Below are positions 11,080 to 23,300 of a stretch of 64,000 nucleotides of DNA, piece by piece (positions within the stretch are counted from its first letter, which is position 1; each line of letters starts with the position of its first letter). The translations under genes and the position numbers were made by a program. This DNA is from Chondrosia reniformis (lineage: Eukaryota > Porifera > Demospongiae > Chondrillida > Chondrillidae): the NCBI GenBank assembly GCA_947172415.1, contig OX359192.1:7858901-7922900 (forward strand). The letters are read 5' to 3'. The notes under the pieces were generated by a model. The model saw only the letters and a program-made list of their open reading frames with translations, was not told the origin of the DNA and did not search any database.

Positions 11080-12495
11080 ATGATTGAGACTGTCTCACTG
11101 GAGTGCCTACTGGTGCATCATAACCTCGAGTACGTAGACCCGGTCTTGGAACTGCTGGAGACGCAGTGGCCTCATGAGAAGGCCATTAGAGAGAAAAGGA
11201 GGCAGTCCATGGTGAATTTATCACGTGATGATCTCCCTTGTCATTTGGTGTTGCTGCAGAATGATGGTGTTAGGAGAGAAGTGATTGGCCATTCCTTACT
11301 GAAGAGGGCAGATGGGAGAAGTGATGGAAAGGCCGCCATTGTGTACTCTGTTGTCATTAAGGAGGACCTCAGAGGCCGTGGACTTGGAAGGAAGCTCATG
11401 ACTGAGACAGAGGACTATGCTCGTTGCCAAGGATATTCTCACCTTTTTCTCTTCACTGATGACCAGGTAAAGTTTTACAAGAGGTTGGACTACCAGGAGT
11501 GTGAGCCTATCACCTCTCTTGGGAGCAACTCAAAGCGACTAACAACAGAACAGGTAGAAGCTTTAGAAAACCTATTTGCAAAAAGATTGGGGAATTCCCT
11601 TCATAGTAAAATGTCATCCCAGACCTGGATGAAGAAGAGACTGATTGAGGAGTATCCCATACAGGGGCCGTACCCTCCACAGGAGATGCCCAATTTAGTG
11701 TTCACGCAAGCAGCTGTGCAACTGGGGCAGGAGATCTCTTACTGTGGAGCAGTCCTCAGTATCCCCTGGCAACAACAGGCTGGGCCTAGCTGTGGGCTTG
11801 TGACTTGTAATATGCTTAGTCGATCACTCTTGAACAGTCCCATTCCAAAATTAAAAGTAGCTCTTGAGCCGTGCTACTGCACTGGACCAGCAAATGTTAA
11901 AATAGCTGGTGAGATAGGTTCAGCCATCAAGATGGCTGCCGAGTTAGGTATCAGTAATGATGGAGAGATGTTTTGTGCCTACAACATGTGCTATTTGTCT
12001 CAGTTGGTTCATGGTGTCTGCTTGGAAGTGAGGGAATCTGGAACGGAGACAAGAGATCAAATTATCTCATCAGTGTTATCAGGGTATCCCTGCCTGGTGC
12101 CATATGACAGAGCAGTGGGGAATCTCCCTACACTTGCTGAAGGCCGACGAGCCCATTGGGCAATAATCAGCGGTATTGTTATTCCATTAGAAACTCCCAG
12201 CAATGATATTGCATGGAACCTTAAGTACTCTTCTGGAGAGCAGTCTTGCATGTTGTTAGATGTTGGTCAAGCTAGCAGTTTTGATAAGGATAATCTGGAA
12301 AAAGTTATTGCTGACCGAAAAGAAAAGGGTCTAATGGTGATTTGTGTCCACGGCATGTCCCCAAAACCATTTGTGTGTCCTCTTGATGAACTAATAAAGT
12401 CCAATGCTAACTTGAACATGCCAAAATCGAAACACTTTAAGGCATCAGCTGGGCTAGAACATTTGAGGGGGAAACTTGTATTTTATGTGCACTAG
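11080..12495 (+). CDS. NAA80-ACTMAP fusion: actin N-acetyltransferase plus actin maturation protease
   Basis: One uninterrupted 471-residue reading frame with two domains. Residues about 1-155 match NAA80 (NAT6), the GNAT enzyme that acetylates the processed actin N-terminus. They show LELLETQWP, IGHSLL, an acetyl-CoA loop RGRGLG (98-103) followed by RKLM, and DDQVKFYKRLDYQ. Residues about 210-425 match ACTMAP (C19orf54), the cysteine protease that removes the acetylated first residue of immature actin. They show QQQAGPSCGLV with catalytic Cys238, DGEMFCAYNM (295-304), SGYPCLVPYD (334-343) and GRRAHWAIISG with catalytic His359. A linker of about 55 residues carries a short proline patch (QGPYPPQEMP, about 195-204); the long polyproline loop of human NAA80 is not seen. 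In animals the two steps are consecutive, so the fusion makes biochemical sense. The coding part has no intron, unlike every other complete gene of its size here. The ATG at 11080 follows a likely 5'UTR intron. Confidence 0.88.
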   Translation: MIETVSLECLLVHHNLEYVDPVLELLETQWPHEKAIREKRRQSMVNLSRDDLPCHLVLLQNDGVRREVIGHSLLKRADGRSDGKAAIVYSVVIKEDLRGRGLGRKLMTETEDYARCQGYSHLFLFTDDQVKFYKRLDYQECEPITSLGSNSKRLTTEQVEALENLFAKRLGNSLHSKMSSQTWMKKRLIEEYPIQGPYPPQEMPNLVFTQAAVQLGQEISYCGAVLSIPWQQQAGPSCGLVTCNMLSRSLLNSPIPKLKVALEPCYCTGPANVKIAGEIGSAIKMAAELGISNDGEMFCAYNMCYLSQLVHGVCLEVRESGTETRDQIISSVLSGYPCLVPYDRAVGNLPTLAEGRRAHWAIISGIVIPLETPSNDIAWNLKYSSGEQSCMLLDVGQASSFDKDNLEKVIADRKEKGLMVICVHGMSPKPFVCPLDELIKSNANLNMPKSKHFKASAGLEHLRGKLVFYVH

Positions 12496-14392
12496 CATAC
12501 AATAGATATGGTTAATATGGACAAGTTTATCATAAAATTATATTTACATAATTTATATTTTCTAGTTTTATAATGATTATCATTACTAATTAACATTGAA
12601 TTTAATCGTTGATTACAGCAATATCAGAATGAATAATTAATACATTCAGCTCACTCAAACTTTAACCTTGAAAGTGTCTTTGCTGCATGTATCTACATAT
12701 GTGTAAGTTGAGAAGAGATATGCATATATAGTTACTATTGATTGATGCTACAATTATACTTGACCATGCAGTTTTTGAATAATTATAATTGTGACTATCA
12801 CTCCCATTATATAATAATTATAATTTGCAAGTGACTATATCACTTCCATTATATAATTAGATGTTTAATCCCACACGTACACTTTCTTTTAGAAGAAAGG
12901 CTTATGCATGCTCTAGCACTATTAACGAATCATTCATCTCCATCGGGGAAGGCAAGGAAGCCAATGCTCATATGTTCATACAGAAGGAAAGGTCAATGTT
13001 CATACAGAAGGGAAGGTCAATGTTCACACAGATGAGAATATATATACGTATATACACTAAGTCCTGTTTTTCACATTGTAGGCCTGCTTCGATCTTTAAT
13101 TTTATTATGATAGTTCATTTAATTGTTCAATTCATTCATTTATTAGTTAGGCTTAGGATATAAGTTAATAATTCTACTTAGAATTGGATTACTAGACTGT
13201 TACAATAGCAATGTTGTTATAAGTGCTGTCATGGCGATGTCTATTGTAATAAATATTGTTCAGTTATACACTCCTCAGAGGGTAAAACCATACAATTATA
13301 TCACATGCACATACATACATATAGGTGGTACATATATATGTAGATATATGTATAACAAATACTCACTTACAAACATTGTACTTTTCTCCATTGTAGACCT
13401 GCCATCGATATGGATCAAGGGATACAATTTATCTGTGTGTCATATTTACTTTAAAGCAAATGTATATATACATCCAAGCATGTATTTATCTGTTTTATGA
13501 CCAAGTATATATCGATTTTGCCTGAATTGTGCAAAGTCTATATAGTTTCTTTTATATATCAATCAAACATCAATCAAATATGTCTGACCCAAAGTGAAGC
13601 CATAAAATTACCTTAGCATACATTACATTACATTAAATAGCATTATAAAAATAATATATGCGCAGTCACCCAAGCATTAGCACATTTAAGAAAGGAAGAA
13701 TTTATGCATATAATTTGATTAATGAATTTGCCAATTAGACATTGTTATATGTGTGGATATAAACAAAGAAGTAAACTACAGTTTATTTGGCTAAACCACT
13801 AAATTGCCCTATATATACATAGCTTTGAAATTTACAAGATATTCTTACTATGCTGGGTATTTCTTAATGAATTTGTTCTATGTAAGTAAAGTGGGAATTA
13901 TTATTGGAATGCATTTACACTTCAATGTTATCCTTAAAACAGTCTAGCTCCAAATTTACGCACCTAGCTACTCACTTGGAGTAAGTTGAGAAATCACTGT
14001 TTGCATTATAACATGAGTAGGTGGAGCAGAGTTGCAAAGCCAGCCAGACAAGTTAATGGTGATGTGTGAATGGCCACCATGGTGTGGATAATCAATCTTT
14101 GTTTCCAATGGTGATGAAATCAATTTGTAGAAATTCCTGCTTCACAGTTTTCTGAACAAATATACGTATGCAGTTATATGTTCTAATAGAAATTTTTATG
14201 ATCTGGGTGTGTCACAGTGGGGGCGATGGCGTTTGACCCTCACGTGACCTTGCAAAAGCAACATTCAAATCGTTCGTATAGAGGTATAGCGAGGGAGTGG
14301 CTTAGAGGTTAGTTTAGATGGCCTCGGGTTGCTTTTAGTATTTAGGACTAGTCTTAGAGCAATGGAATAAATAATATACTCGAGTAACAACA
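12496..14392. other. Long non-coding stretch, no gene seen
   Basis: About 1.9 kb of AT-rich sequence between the actin-processing fusion and the LRRK2-type gene. It contains near-repeats of 'ataattataatt' at 12780-12860 and three imperfect copies of a 30-bp unit with 'atgttcatacagaagg' at about 12970-13035. Open frames here are short, low-complexity and lack convincing splice partners. The last 200 bases (about 14190-14392) are more GC-rich and probably include the LRRK2-type promoter. Confidence 0.6.
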
Positions 14393-17300
14393 ATGAGCAA
14401 CAGAAAAGGTTCTCAAAGTCCCTTGAGGTTGAGAAACAGTGGTAGAAGGAGTCCTAGGATTCGTCACATGGGAGTCACTGACAGCAATAGAACAACGCAG
14501 CCGATAGAGGGGTTTAGATCAAAGCACGAACAGGTAAATTTGATATTGTAATAGCAGACCATAAGCTCTTAATTTCTCTCTAACGTTGTCGAGGTATAGC
14601 CGGATTTAATAATTATCGAAGATAGGTCTTAGTAAATGTATAATTGTAGTGAAACTGTGTCGTTTATCTCGTTAAACAGCTATTAACATTTCAACAATGT
14701 TCAAATATACTGAAGTCTGCTGAGAAACACGATTTCCCAACCCTAGAGAGAGCCCTTCGTGGAATAGAAGACTTTGCACAAGGCGGACCTGGTAAGTTGC
14801 TAGGAGATGAATAGGCAATGTTCATCAGTTACTATGTGCCTCCTCCGTGCAGATGATGTCAAGACACTAAATGGTAGTAATGTATTGGACTTCATGAAAA
14901 AAGCAATGAAGCACTGCAGTATTTCTCAGACGCCAAGCTTCTTTGAGGTAAGTACAGCCCATAGTAGTTGGTCTAGCCATTTCAGTTAGCTTGATATGTT
15001 TCAAGATGATTTCATGTGGAGATGTGGTACGCTGGATAAAGTTGTTATCTGCTTGACTGAAGGTCTAATGAATGGCTAATGTCAATACTTATGAGAGATT
15101 TATGTAATAAGGAGTTGACCTGTATTACCTATGATATGCTGTAATACTTTTGAATCGTCCAGCAGTTGCTATAGTTACAGTTACCGTGATTATCCATTGT
15201 ATGCCAAACAATAGACAGGAATTCCTATATGTAAAACTGAATACATGTACTTTTCATTTTGAAAATCTTAATTGGACTCATTTGAAGTTGATGTCTTATG
15301 TAAGTGTTGATTTATAGCTTGTACAATGACATGCATAATTGAATGAAGCATGTTTCATGTAAATGTCTACAGTGTTTGGTTGTGGTTGGTGGGAAAACAT
15401 TTGAATTTCAATAGTGTAAACTTGGGGGGACATTGTGGGAATTCAGTCTGAATCCATTTCTTGGGCATCTACCTTGTTGTGGTCGCATACACACCTATGA
15501 ATCTCATTACAATGTACAATCACCCACCTGCAGTGATTGCCTAGGCAACTATGATTTTTTAATGTATTTTATATGTGCACACTGTATACCATAAAAATGA
15601 GAAACAATAATTACATTACAGTTGTTTTTCCTATATTATATATGTACGTACAGTATATATTATTTGTATTATTTTATACATTATATGTACTGTACTGACA
15701 GTATTATATTGTTTGTATTGAGTGTTGTTCTCTGTTATTATTCTAGCTTTGCATTAGAGCTATTGCTGCGTGCTACAATGCATCTCCTCAGCTGAAAGCC
15801 AAGGTAGAAGAACTAAAGTTTCACAGGTAAATAAACTCCAAGTTTCTGGATAGTACTGAAAGATTATCCTGTACAAGCCATCACATGTATTTGAAAGTAG
15901 AAGAAAATGTTTCATATTGTGAAAATGTTTCTACCTATAGAGACATTAATTCTGTTTTCTGCTTCACCTACGTATCCCGCCACAGTGAAATGTCTGTATA
16001 GCAGCACAAGAGAGTTATTTAAGGGACTTTCAGTTGTACTTGTACACTCATATATTAATCACTTGTCGGTTACTATTTGTCTCTCAAGCGTAAACTATAC
16101 TAAAGAAATAATACATTAACAGACTTGTTAATTATATATATATATACCTTGTGTATTGTAATTTCATTTCTACCTTACTAGAAACCTCATTTCAGCACTT
16201 GAGACTTTCAGTTCTAATCATATCCTTGTGCAATTTGTCTTGGAAAAGCTGCTGCTGTTTGTAGATAGTGGTAGGTTGATGAAGTGGTATGCACACAATA
16301 CCATGAGCTTACGAATATACCTGAACGGAAACATGATAACAAAAACAGTTTTGTTTATTTTGCATATTTCAATGTTCCTTGGCTGGACAGTCTTGCACCT
16401 CACATTTATCAGTTTTACCATCTAATTTAATTTAATTCTATTGTTTCTCTCTCTCTGTTGTGTCTGTAGAAGTCATTTTAGACAGTTTAGTGGAGAACAG
16501 AGATTATCAAAAGTTGTTAAAATGTCTGAAATCCCATGGTTATGGCGTTCAGATACAAACATTTGGACTGAAGGTGCTAGCAAGGTTATTGGAAAAAGGT
16601 GTGCTAATAAAATCACTGTTACCTAGGTCAAATTGTGTATGTACTAACATCTTGTACATATTTCTCTCTAAAGATTATCATGCCAGTAACAAGATGGTAG
16701 TTGATAATGATCTTGAAATTATTTCCATTCCTTGGAGGGAGCTTTCTGATTACCCAAAGATTGAGAATTCTGTTCTAGAGGTGCTAACAGCTTTGGGCAA
16801 AACAAGTGAGATGTCTACTCTATCTAACTATAATGCAAGGATCCTTTGTAGCACTATATGCTACCACTCTATAGGGTACATTGGTATATTAGTCTGTATA
16901 CCAAAGTATTGTGTTGCCCATATAAGGCAAGGTCCATGCAACTGTGTAATTAACCTGATGCCCCAACCAATGTTGGCATTATTAATTGAACCTGGATTGG
17001 GAGACCTTTCTCCTCATATGTGTGGCCCACCAATGTATTATATGTAAGCGCCTTGAATGATTCCTGTAATCATATTCATGTATAAAGTGTGTGCACTATG
17101 AATCTAATTATGTAAGCCAGCTAGCTTCATTTTCAACAAACAAAGCAGAGAAATGAATACCTGACTCGTACTCGTTTCCTGTGTGTATGCAGATCATCAG
17201 GTTCAAAGAGGTCTGCACTTTCCCAGAACTGGACACCAGACACTACTGCAACTTGCTACTGACCAAGGAATTGTAGAAGAACTAGTTACCAGACTCAAGG

Positions 17301-20300
17301 AGAGGGGAAGTGATGTGCAGTTTGTCCAGAAGGCCTTGCCTGCACTTCATGCACTTTGTCTGGAAGGTAATCACTGTTAGCTGATGCTTTTTCAGTTTTT
17401 AGAAAAATATCACAAAGGGGGGACAAAATTCAATATTCTAGTTAAATATTGAGGGGCAGCCTACGTACGTATGTACTGTAGTTCATTATGTTTGTTTACT
17501 ATTACATTTTGGCAAATTACTTCTTCAATTGAGGCAGAATATTCTTAAGAGTGGGTTAGTGGTCTTCCCCCAAAACCAGCCCTTATTGGGGCTGTTTGTT
17601 ACATCAGAAAATGATTGCATCAGATGGACCAATGGTTGTTGTGTATATGTAGTTGAGGATATGGAGGATATGGTTGGTGAGCTTCCTGTCAGGGGGAGAT
17701 GGTCTCAGAAACTGATCGGGTTGCCCAACATAGTACTGACAGTGCTAGAGAACTTTAGAGGAGACACGCTAATACAAATAACAGGACTCCAACTGCTCTC
17801 CCACTTAAGCAAGTTGTACAGCATGCATACTAATGTAATTTGACACCCACATATCTATTACTCAGTGGGAGTTATTAAATAATTAAATTATTGCTGTTTT
17901 ATACACTGGGACATTGTTAAAGGTAGCAATTCAATTTGTGCATGCCAAACAAATAACTGCTGAGTCTAATGGTTGCTTGGTGATGTAGCCTTATATGGTC
18001 AGATGCTCAATGCCTCCATAAACTTACTAGAACAGGGGAATCTGACCTGGTAAGATAAATATCAATTAATAAAGTTACTTTCCAGGTGGTTATGACAACT
18101 AAACAGGATTGCCAATTGTATGTTTGCATTATTAGCTTTAAAATCAACAAAACAACCATAGCAACTTATGTAGTTTCAATTAGACAAGCAAAACTCAACT
18201 CAGTACTTTATGATAGAAAAGATCTTGGAGGACCCTTTTGTGCACTTAATTCTTTACGTATACAGTAGACTGCTAATTCATGTATTCTCTTCGACCTAAA
18301 TGTCTTCAGGTGCTCTATCAGGAGTGTTTGATGCACCTCAAAGTGGTGTCAAGTGGCTGAACGCTGTCGAAGAGACTATGAACGCACACAAGGACATCCT
18401 TCAAGTTGCCACATCTGCCCTGGACTGTTTGGTGAAGTTGCTAAGCAACTGCCCAGAAGTTACCAAAAAAATCACAAAAACTGTAAAAAGATTCAGGTAT
18501 ATATAATTACCTGTATTGTCTGTATAGTACATACGTAGGATTTCTGTACAGGTACATGTAATATACGTATGTAGATGAGTATGTGTAATATAGTTGTATG
18601 TGTCCTCTTGCCTTTGCTACATTAGTAACAGCTGGGGCTCACTGGAGGACCTACCCACTGGTCCAGACATCTATTACCCGATCCATGAACTCATTAAGAT
18701 CAACTTGGCTGTTTACTCCAGCAGCAGCCACCTGTACATCTTGTGTAGCAAAGCTATTCACCTGCTCCTTCCCATCCCCACCAGAAGAGGTACGTGCCAA
18801 CCTAGCTGTTACCATGGCGATGGCTGTCTTAGGGTGACAAACTGTCTGTCCTTTTATAAATTTTTCTTCCACTGTGTACACTTTCATTTTCAAACTTTGC
18901 TGTTGGTACGATTTGCACAATTAGTTAGTATGTCAGTGTACGTATATGTCAGTGTATTAATATTCATGTGTTAGTAAGTCAGTGTATTAATATTCATATG
19001 TTAGTAAGTCAGTGTATTAATATTCATATGTTAGTAAGTCAGTGTGTTGATATTCATATGTCAGTGTACGTATAAGTCAGTGTATTAATATTCATATGTT
19101 AGTAAGTCAGTGTATTAATATTCATATGTCAGTGTACGTATAAGTCAGTGTATTAATATTAATATGTCAGTGTATTAGTATGTCAGTTTGTTGATATGTC
19201 AGTGTATTAATATTAATATGTCAGTGTATTAGTATGTCAGTTTGTTGATATGTCAGTGTATTAATATTCATATGTCAGTGTACTATATGTCAGTGTATTA
19301 ATATTCATATGTCAGTGTACTATATGTCAGTGTATTAATATTCATATGTCAGTGTACTATATGTCAGTGTATTAATATTCATATGTCAGTGTACTATATG
19401 TCAGTGTATTAATATTCATATGTCAGTGTATGTATATGTCAGTGTATTAATATTCATATGTTAGTAAGTCAGTGTATTAATATGTCAGTTTGTTGATATG
19501 TCAGTGTATTACATATTGGGTTTCACCCCAGGAGTCCTGCTGCAGTGTTTTCTTGAGAAGAAGACAAGCTACTTGCTGCTGCAGGGCCTGAAGCAACATC
19601 ACATGTGTCATCCACAACCCATAAAATGGGGAGTCAAAGCTCTCAGAGCACTCACACTAAATGAGTAAGATAGTTGTATGTGTATATAGATATTGTGCTT
19701 CCATTTTAACATTGAGTCTCCTTTATATAGCGGTGAGGAGAAGAAGGACTTGCAGTACACTGTCAATGTGTTGCAGATACTCTGCGAAGTCATGTCCAAT
19801 AACCCAGAGGATTCTGAAGTCATGACTGAAGTATTTGCAACAATAGCTTGTTATGGAAATGAAGGTACACTCACATGTGCCAGCCTATTCTTTGCGATTG
19901 ATCATATGGCACTCCTCACTAAATGTCTTAGTGACGTTGCTTGAAAAGGCTGCTGAACTGCAGATCCCCCGGAAGGCTTTGGAGTGTCTCGAAATTCCAG
20001 GCTGCTCCAGAAATCCAGAGCTATGTGAAGTGTTACTAGAACTCCTGATTATCCTGTTCACTAAAGGTACAGTACATGTAGAGATAGCACAAACTAGTAT
20101 GGTTGGTGTTGCCATGGGGACGAACACTTAAGCTGCATTGCATTTTCCAGGTACTCAAAGGAAAGAGTTGATAAATGCATTCATAGAAATGGATATGCCA
20201 GGAAAATTGAGCTTAATAATGGACAGACACATTAATAGCAGAGGTTTATATTCCACGTGCTATACCCATCTTTCACGTGCTGTACCCATATTTCACGTGC

Positions 20301-23300
20301 TGTACCCATATTTCATATGCTGTACCCATCTTCCACGTGCTGTACCCATCTTCCACGTGCTGTACCCATCTTCCACGTGCTGTACCCATCTTCCACGTGC
20401 TATACCCATCTTCCACGTGCTGTACCCATCTTCCACGTGCTATACCCATCTTCCACGTGCTGTACCCATCTTCCACGTGCTGTACCCATCTTCCACGTGC
20501 TGTACCCATATTTCATATGCTGTACCCATATTTCATATGCTGTATGTGATGTAGGTATACAGTTGAAGTCATTTCTCTTGACCTGCCTACTCTGTAATTT
20601 GGATTTGTTTGACAAAGTCTCCAAGGAGATGTGTGTATTGCTTGCTAGATCGCTTGTCAAGTGTCTCCTTGAGTGGAGTAGAGAGAAGGACATGCTAAGA
20701 CAGGTTTGTTACAGGTGCTGTATGCCGCTTGGGAAACTCTGATATACGTATATAATAATACACAAGTATGACACTGATTTAACTATAGAGGTATGCATTT
20801 CCTTGTATATATATTGTGAAATGGTCCTATGTACATATAATATAATATATATGTATGTGTATATATATAATATATGTATATAGGGAGTATACTGTTTAAG
20901 GATGGCCTGTCACATGTCTGACAACCTCTCTGAGGGTCTGGTTGAGGGAGGAATCCATCTTGTGCTGATGCACATGTTACAGATGGAGCAGAATGAGGTT
21001 GAAATTGACAGTGAAAGTGAAAATGGTACAATGCCTATCACAGTCACACCTACGTACACACCAGTTCACCAGTACACCAACACACCTGCCCGTGGTCCAC
21101 ACTTATAGCTGATGTTTGTCCGACTGTATCTCTCAGGTGTTCTATCGGAAATGGTGGTTGACATAATCTGCACTCTCTGTACAAAAGACTATCGTAACCA
21201 GCTGCTCCTAGCTATGGTGAAGGATGGGTTTCTAGAAGGCGTACAGATCCTGGTTGATGATTTGGGAGCCGATGTAGATTGCGAAAGGGATGGTAACACT
21301 CCAATTTGTCTGGCAGTAGAGTACAAATATAAGAACATTGTCAAGTATCTACTCAGCAAGGTAAGAGATTTTCTGAATCCTCTCCATCTTACCTTCCCCT
21401 CCTATCTGATTGTCAGCTAACAAGAGAGTAAGATATTCATGCAACTATAACTAAGTTTATATATATGTGAATGTAGGTTGCAACCATTAACTGTCTCCAG
21501 AGGGCTATAGACCTGGCCTCTCGACCCAACAGACGGGACGATGGGATCATGGGGCTGCTGCTGGCTCACTGGGCCCAGGACAACAGAGGGAGCAAGAGTG
21601 AGTGATGAAAGTCCTCGTGTTTTAGTGCATATTGCACATGTCGTCTGATGCCCTTGAGGACTGCCATAACTCTTATGGTTGTCCACAGATGACACACTGT
21701 CTCTTAGTGGACTTGGTCTGCCAGAGGTTCCCTCAGAGTGGATTCTTCCTGCTCTGGGTGAAGTGATGGAAGCATTCCAAGATTCTCTCTCGAGCAGCAA
21801 GAGAGGGTCAATTGGGTCCGTGTTTGAAGCTCTTAGAAGGAGATCTCGGCATTCAATCAGCGACATGCGGTTGCCCCTGGATGAACTAGATCGACTTAAG
21901 AATTTATCCCCCATTTCTCAACCCAATTTTGGTGATGACAATGGCATAGTGAATAGAAGAAGAAGAAAGCCTGGTAGATCACTAACCTCGCCATCCTTAC
22001 ACTTGCATATACTAGCACCTTCCACTAGATCAAGACACACCTCTTGCCTGTCTCCCATTATCCACTCACCCAAAGAACATATGTACGCTGACACTGGACC
22101 ACAATCAAATAAAGAATCCCTAGAGATACAGGCAGCTCACTCAAGCAGTTCATCTATGGAGGAGTTGGGTGGTAACCATGATTACCCGCAGGAGGTGGCC
22201 TCTGATAGCCCCTCCCCATCCCCCTCCTCCTCCATTGAAGATGAGGTTGAAGAAGAAGTGTTTGAGGAGATCACTTCTCAGCACAATGCAAGCGTGTCTG
22301 GTGCCATTCTTCCTGATATCAGTGACATTAAGTCTAGCTTCACAAAATATGAAGATAAAGCATTCTTACCTGTAAGTCCCGAGTTGATCAGAAGAAGTGT
22401 TTCCCAAAACAAGGCAGATCACCCTAACCAGGAGTCGTTGGATGGTAATGTATCTGAATATGACGGAGAACTGTCCTTCCTACCCTCCGAAGGAAGCACT
22501 CCCTCCTCTCGGTCCAGCAGTCGAAGGACCAGCTGTGACACAGTTGAGATGTCACGCTACCAGCACCTGCTTTCCTTGGTAATTCAACGGCTGGACCTCT
22601 CTTCAAACACTCTTCAGTCAGTGGATGGGCTGTGCAACCCCAGTGTACTCAAGAGATTAAGAGGACTAAAGAGTCTTAGCCTCAACCACAACCATTTGGA
22701 TAACCTCAGTGTGACTTTGTTCAAGGTAGGGCACAATTGTTGCTTGTGTGTGCTTGTTACTTTTGTTGTGAATAATTATGGGATGCTGTTATTTATGTTT
22801 GCTTGTTACTTTTGTTGTGAATAATTATGGGATGCTGTTATTTATGTTTGCTTGTTACTTTTGTTGTGAATAATTATGGGATGCTGTTATTTATGTTTGC
22901 TTGTTACTTTTGTTGTGAATAATTATGGGATGCTGTTATTTATGTTTGCTTGTTACTTTTGTTGTGAATAATTATGGGATGCTGTTATTTATGTTTGCTT
23001 GTTACTTTTGGTACTGCCAATTTGTTGTGAATAATTATGGGATGCTGTTATTTATGTTTGCTTGTTACTTTTGGTACTGCCAATTTGTTGTGAATAATTA
23101 TGGGATGCTGTTATTTATGTTTAGGAACTGGTAAACCTGGAGCTCCTGGATGTAAGTCACAACAGACTGTTGACATTTCCCGTGGCCATCTTCTCCTGTG
23201 AGAAGCTTTGTGAGTTGGATCTGACGGCCAACCAGATTGGAGACATTCTACCACCTCCAAAGAGAATGGAGAACCTCACGCTACTGAGGATGGGACACAA

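Larger units (their letters stand above)
14393..20740 (+). other. LRRK2-type gene: armadillo-like N-terminal exons
   Basis: Helical-repeat exons include LLTFQQCSNILKSAEKHD (14680-14791), the exon 14854-14946, LCIRAIAACYNAS (about 15748-15827), ILDSLVENRDYQKLLKCL (from about 16470), HQTLLQLATDQGIVEELV (about 17193-17370), LQYTVNVLQILCEVMSN (about 19731-19862), and SFLLTCLLCNLDLFDKV (20553-20703). Spacing of hydrophobic residues fits ARM/HEAT helices; individual repeats cannot be bounded reliably by eye. Confidence 0.6.

Noticed and set aside
11080-12495. Reading the fusion as two adjacent genes mis-joined
   Set aside because: There is one continuous frame with no stop, no intergenic AT-rich gap and no splice signals between the domains; a sequencing or assembly error cannot be excluded without reads.
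12861-13500. ORFs of 89-100 residues in the gap before the LRRK2-type gene
   Set aside because: Low-complexity AT-rich frames, partly from a 30-bp repeat, with no family features.
20251-20545. Regular 20-bp repeats that might suggest a CRISPR array; ORFs of 78-161 residues across it
   Set aside because: Units are directly adjacent with no unique spacers, and the setting is an intron between LRRK2-type exons. Open frames arise because the unit length is not a multiple of 3 and has no stop.
21417-21914. 165-residue minus-strand ORF
   Set aside because: Antisense to the LRRK2-type ankyrin/linker exons, which have splice sites and family similarity on the plus strand.
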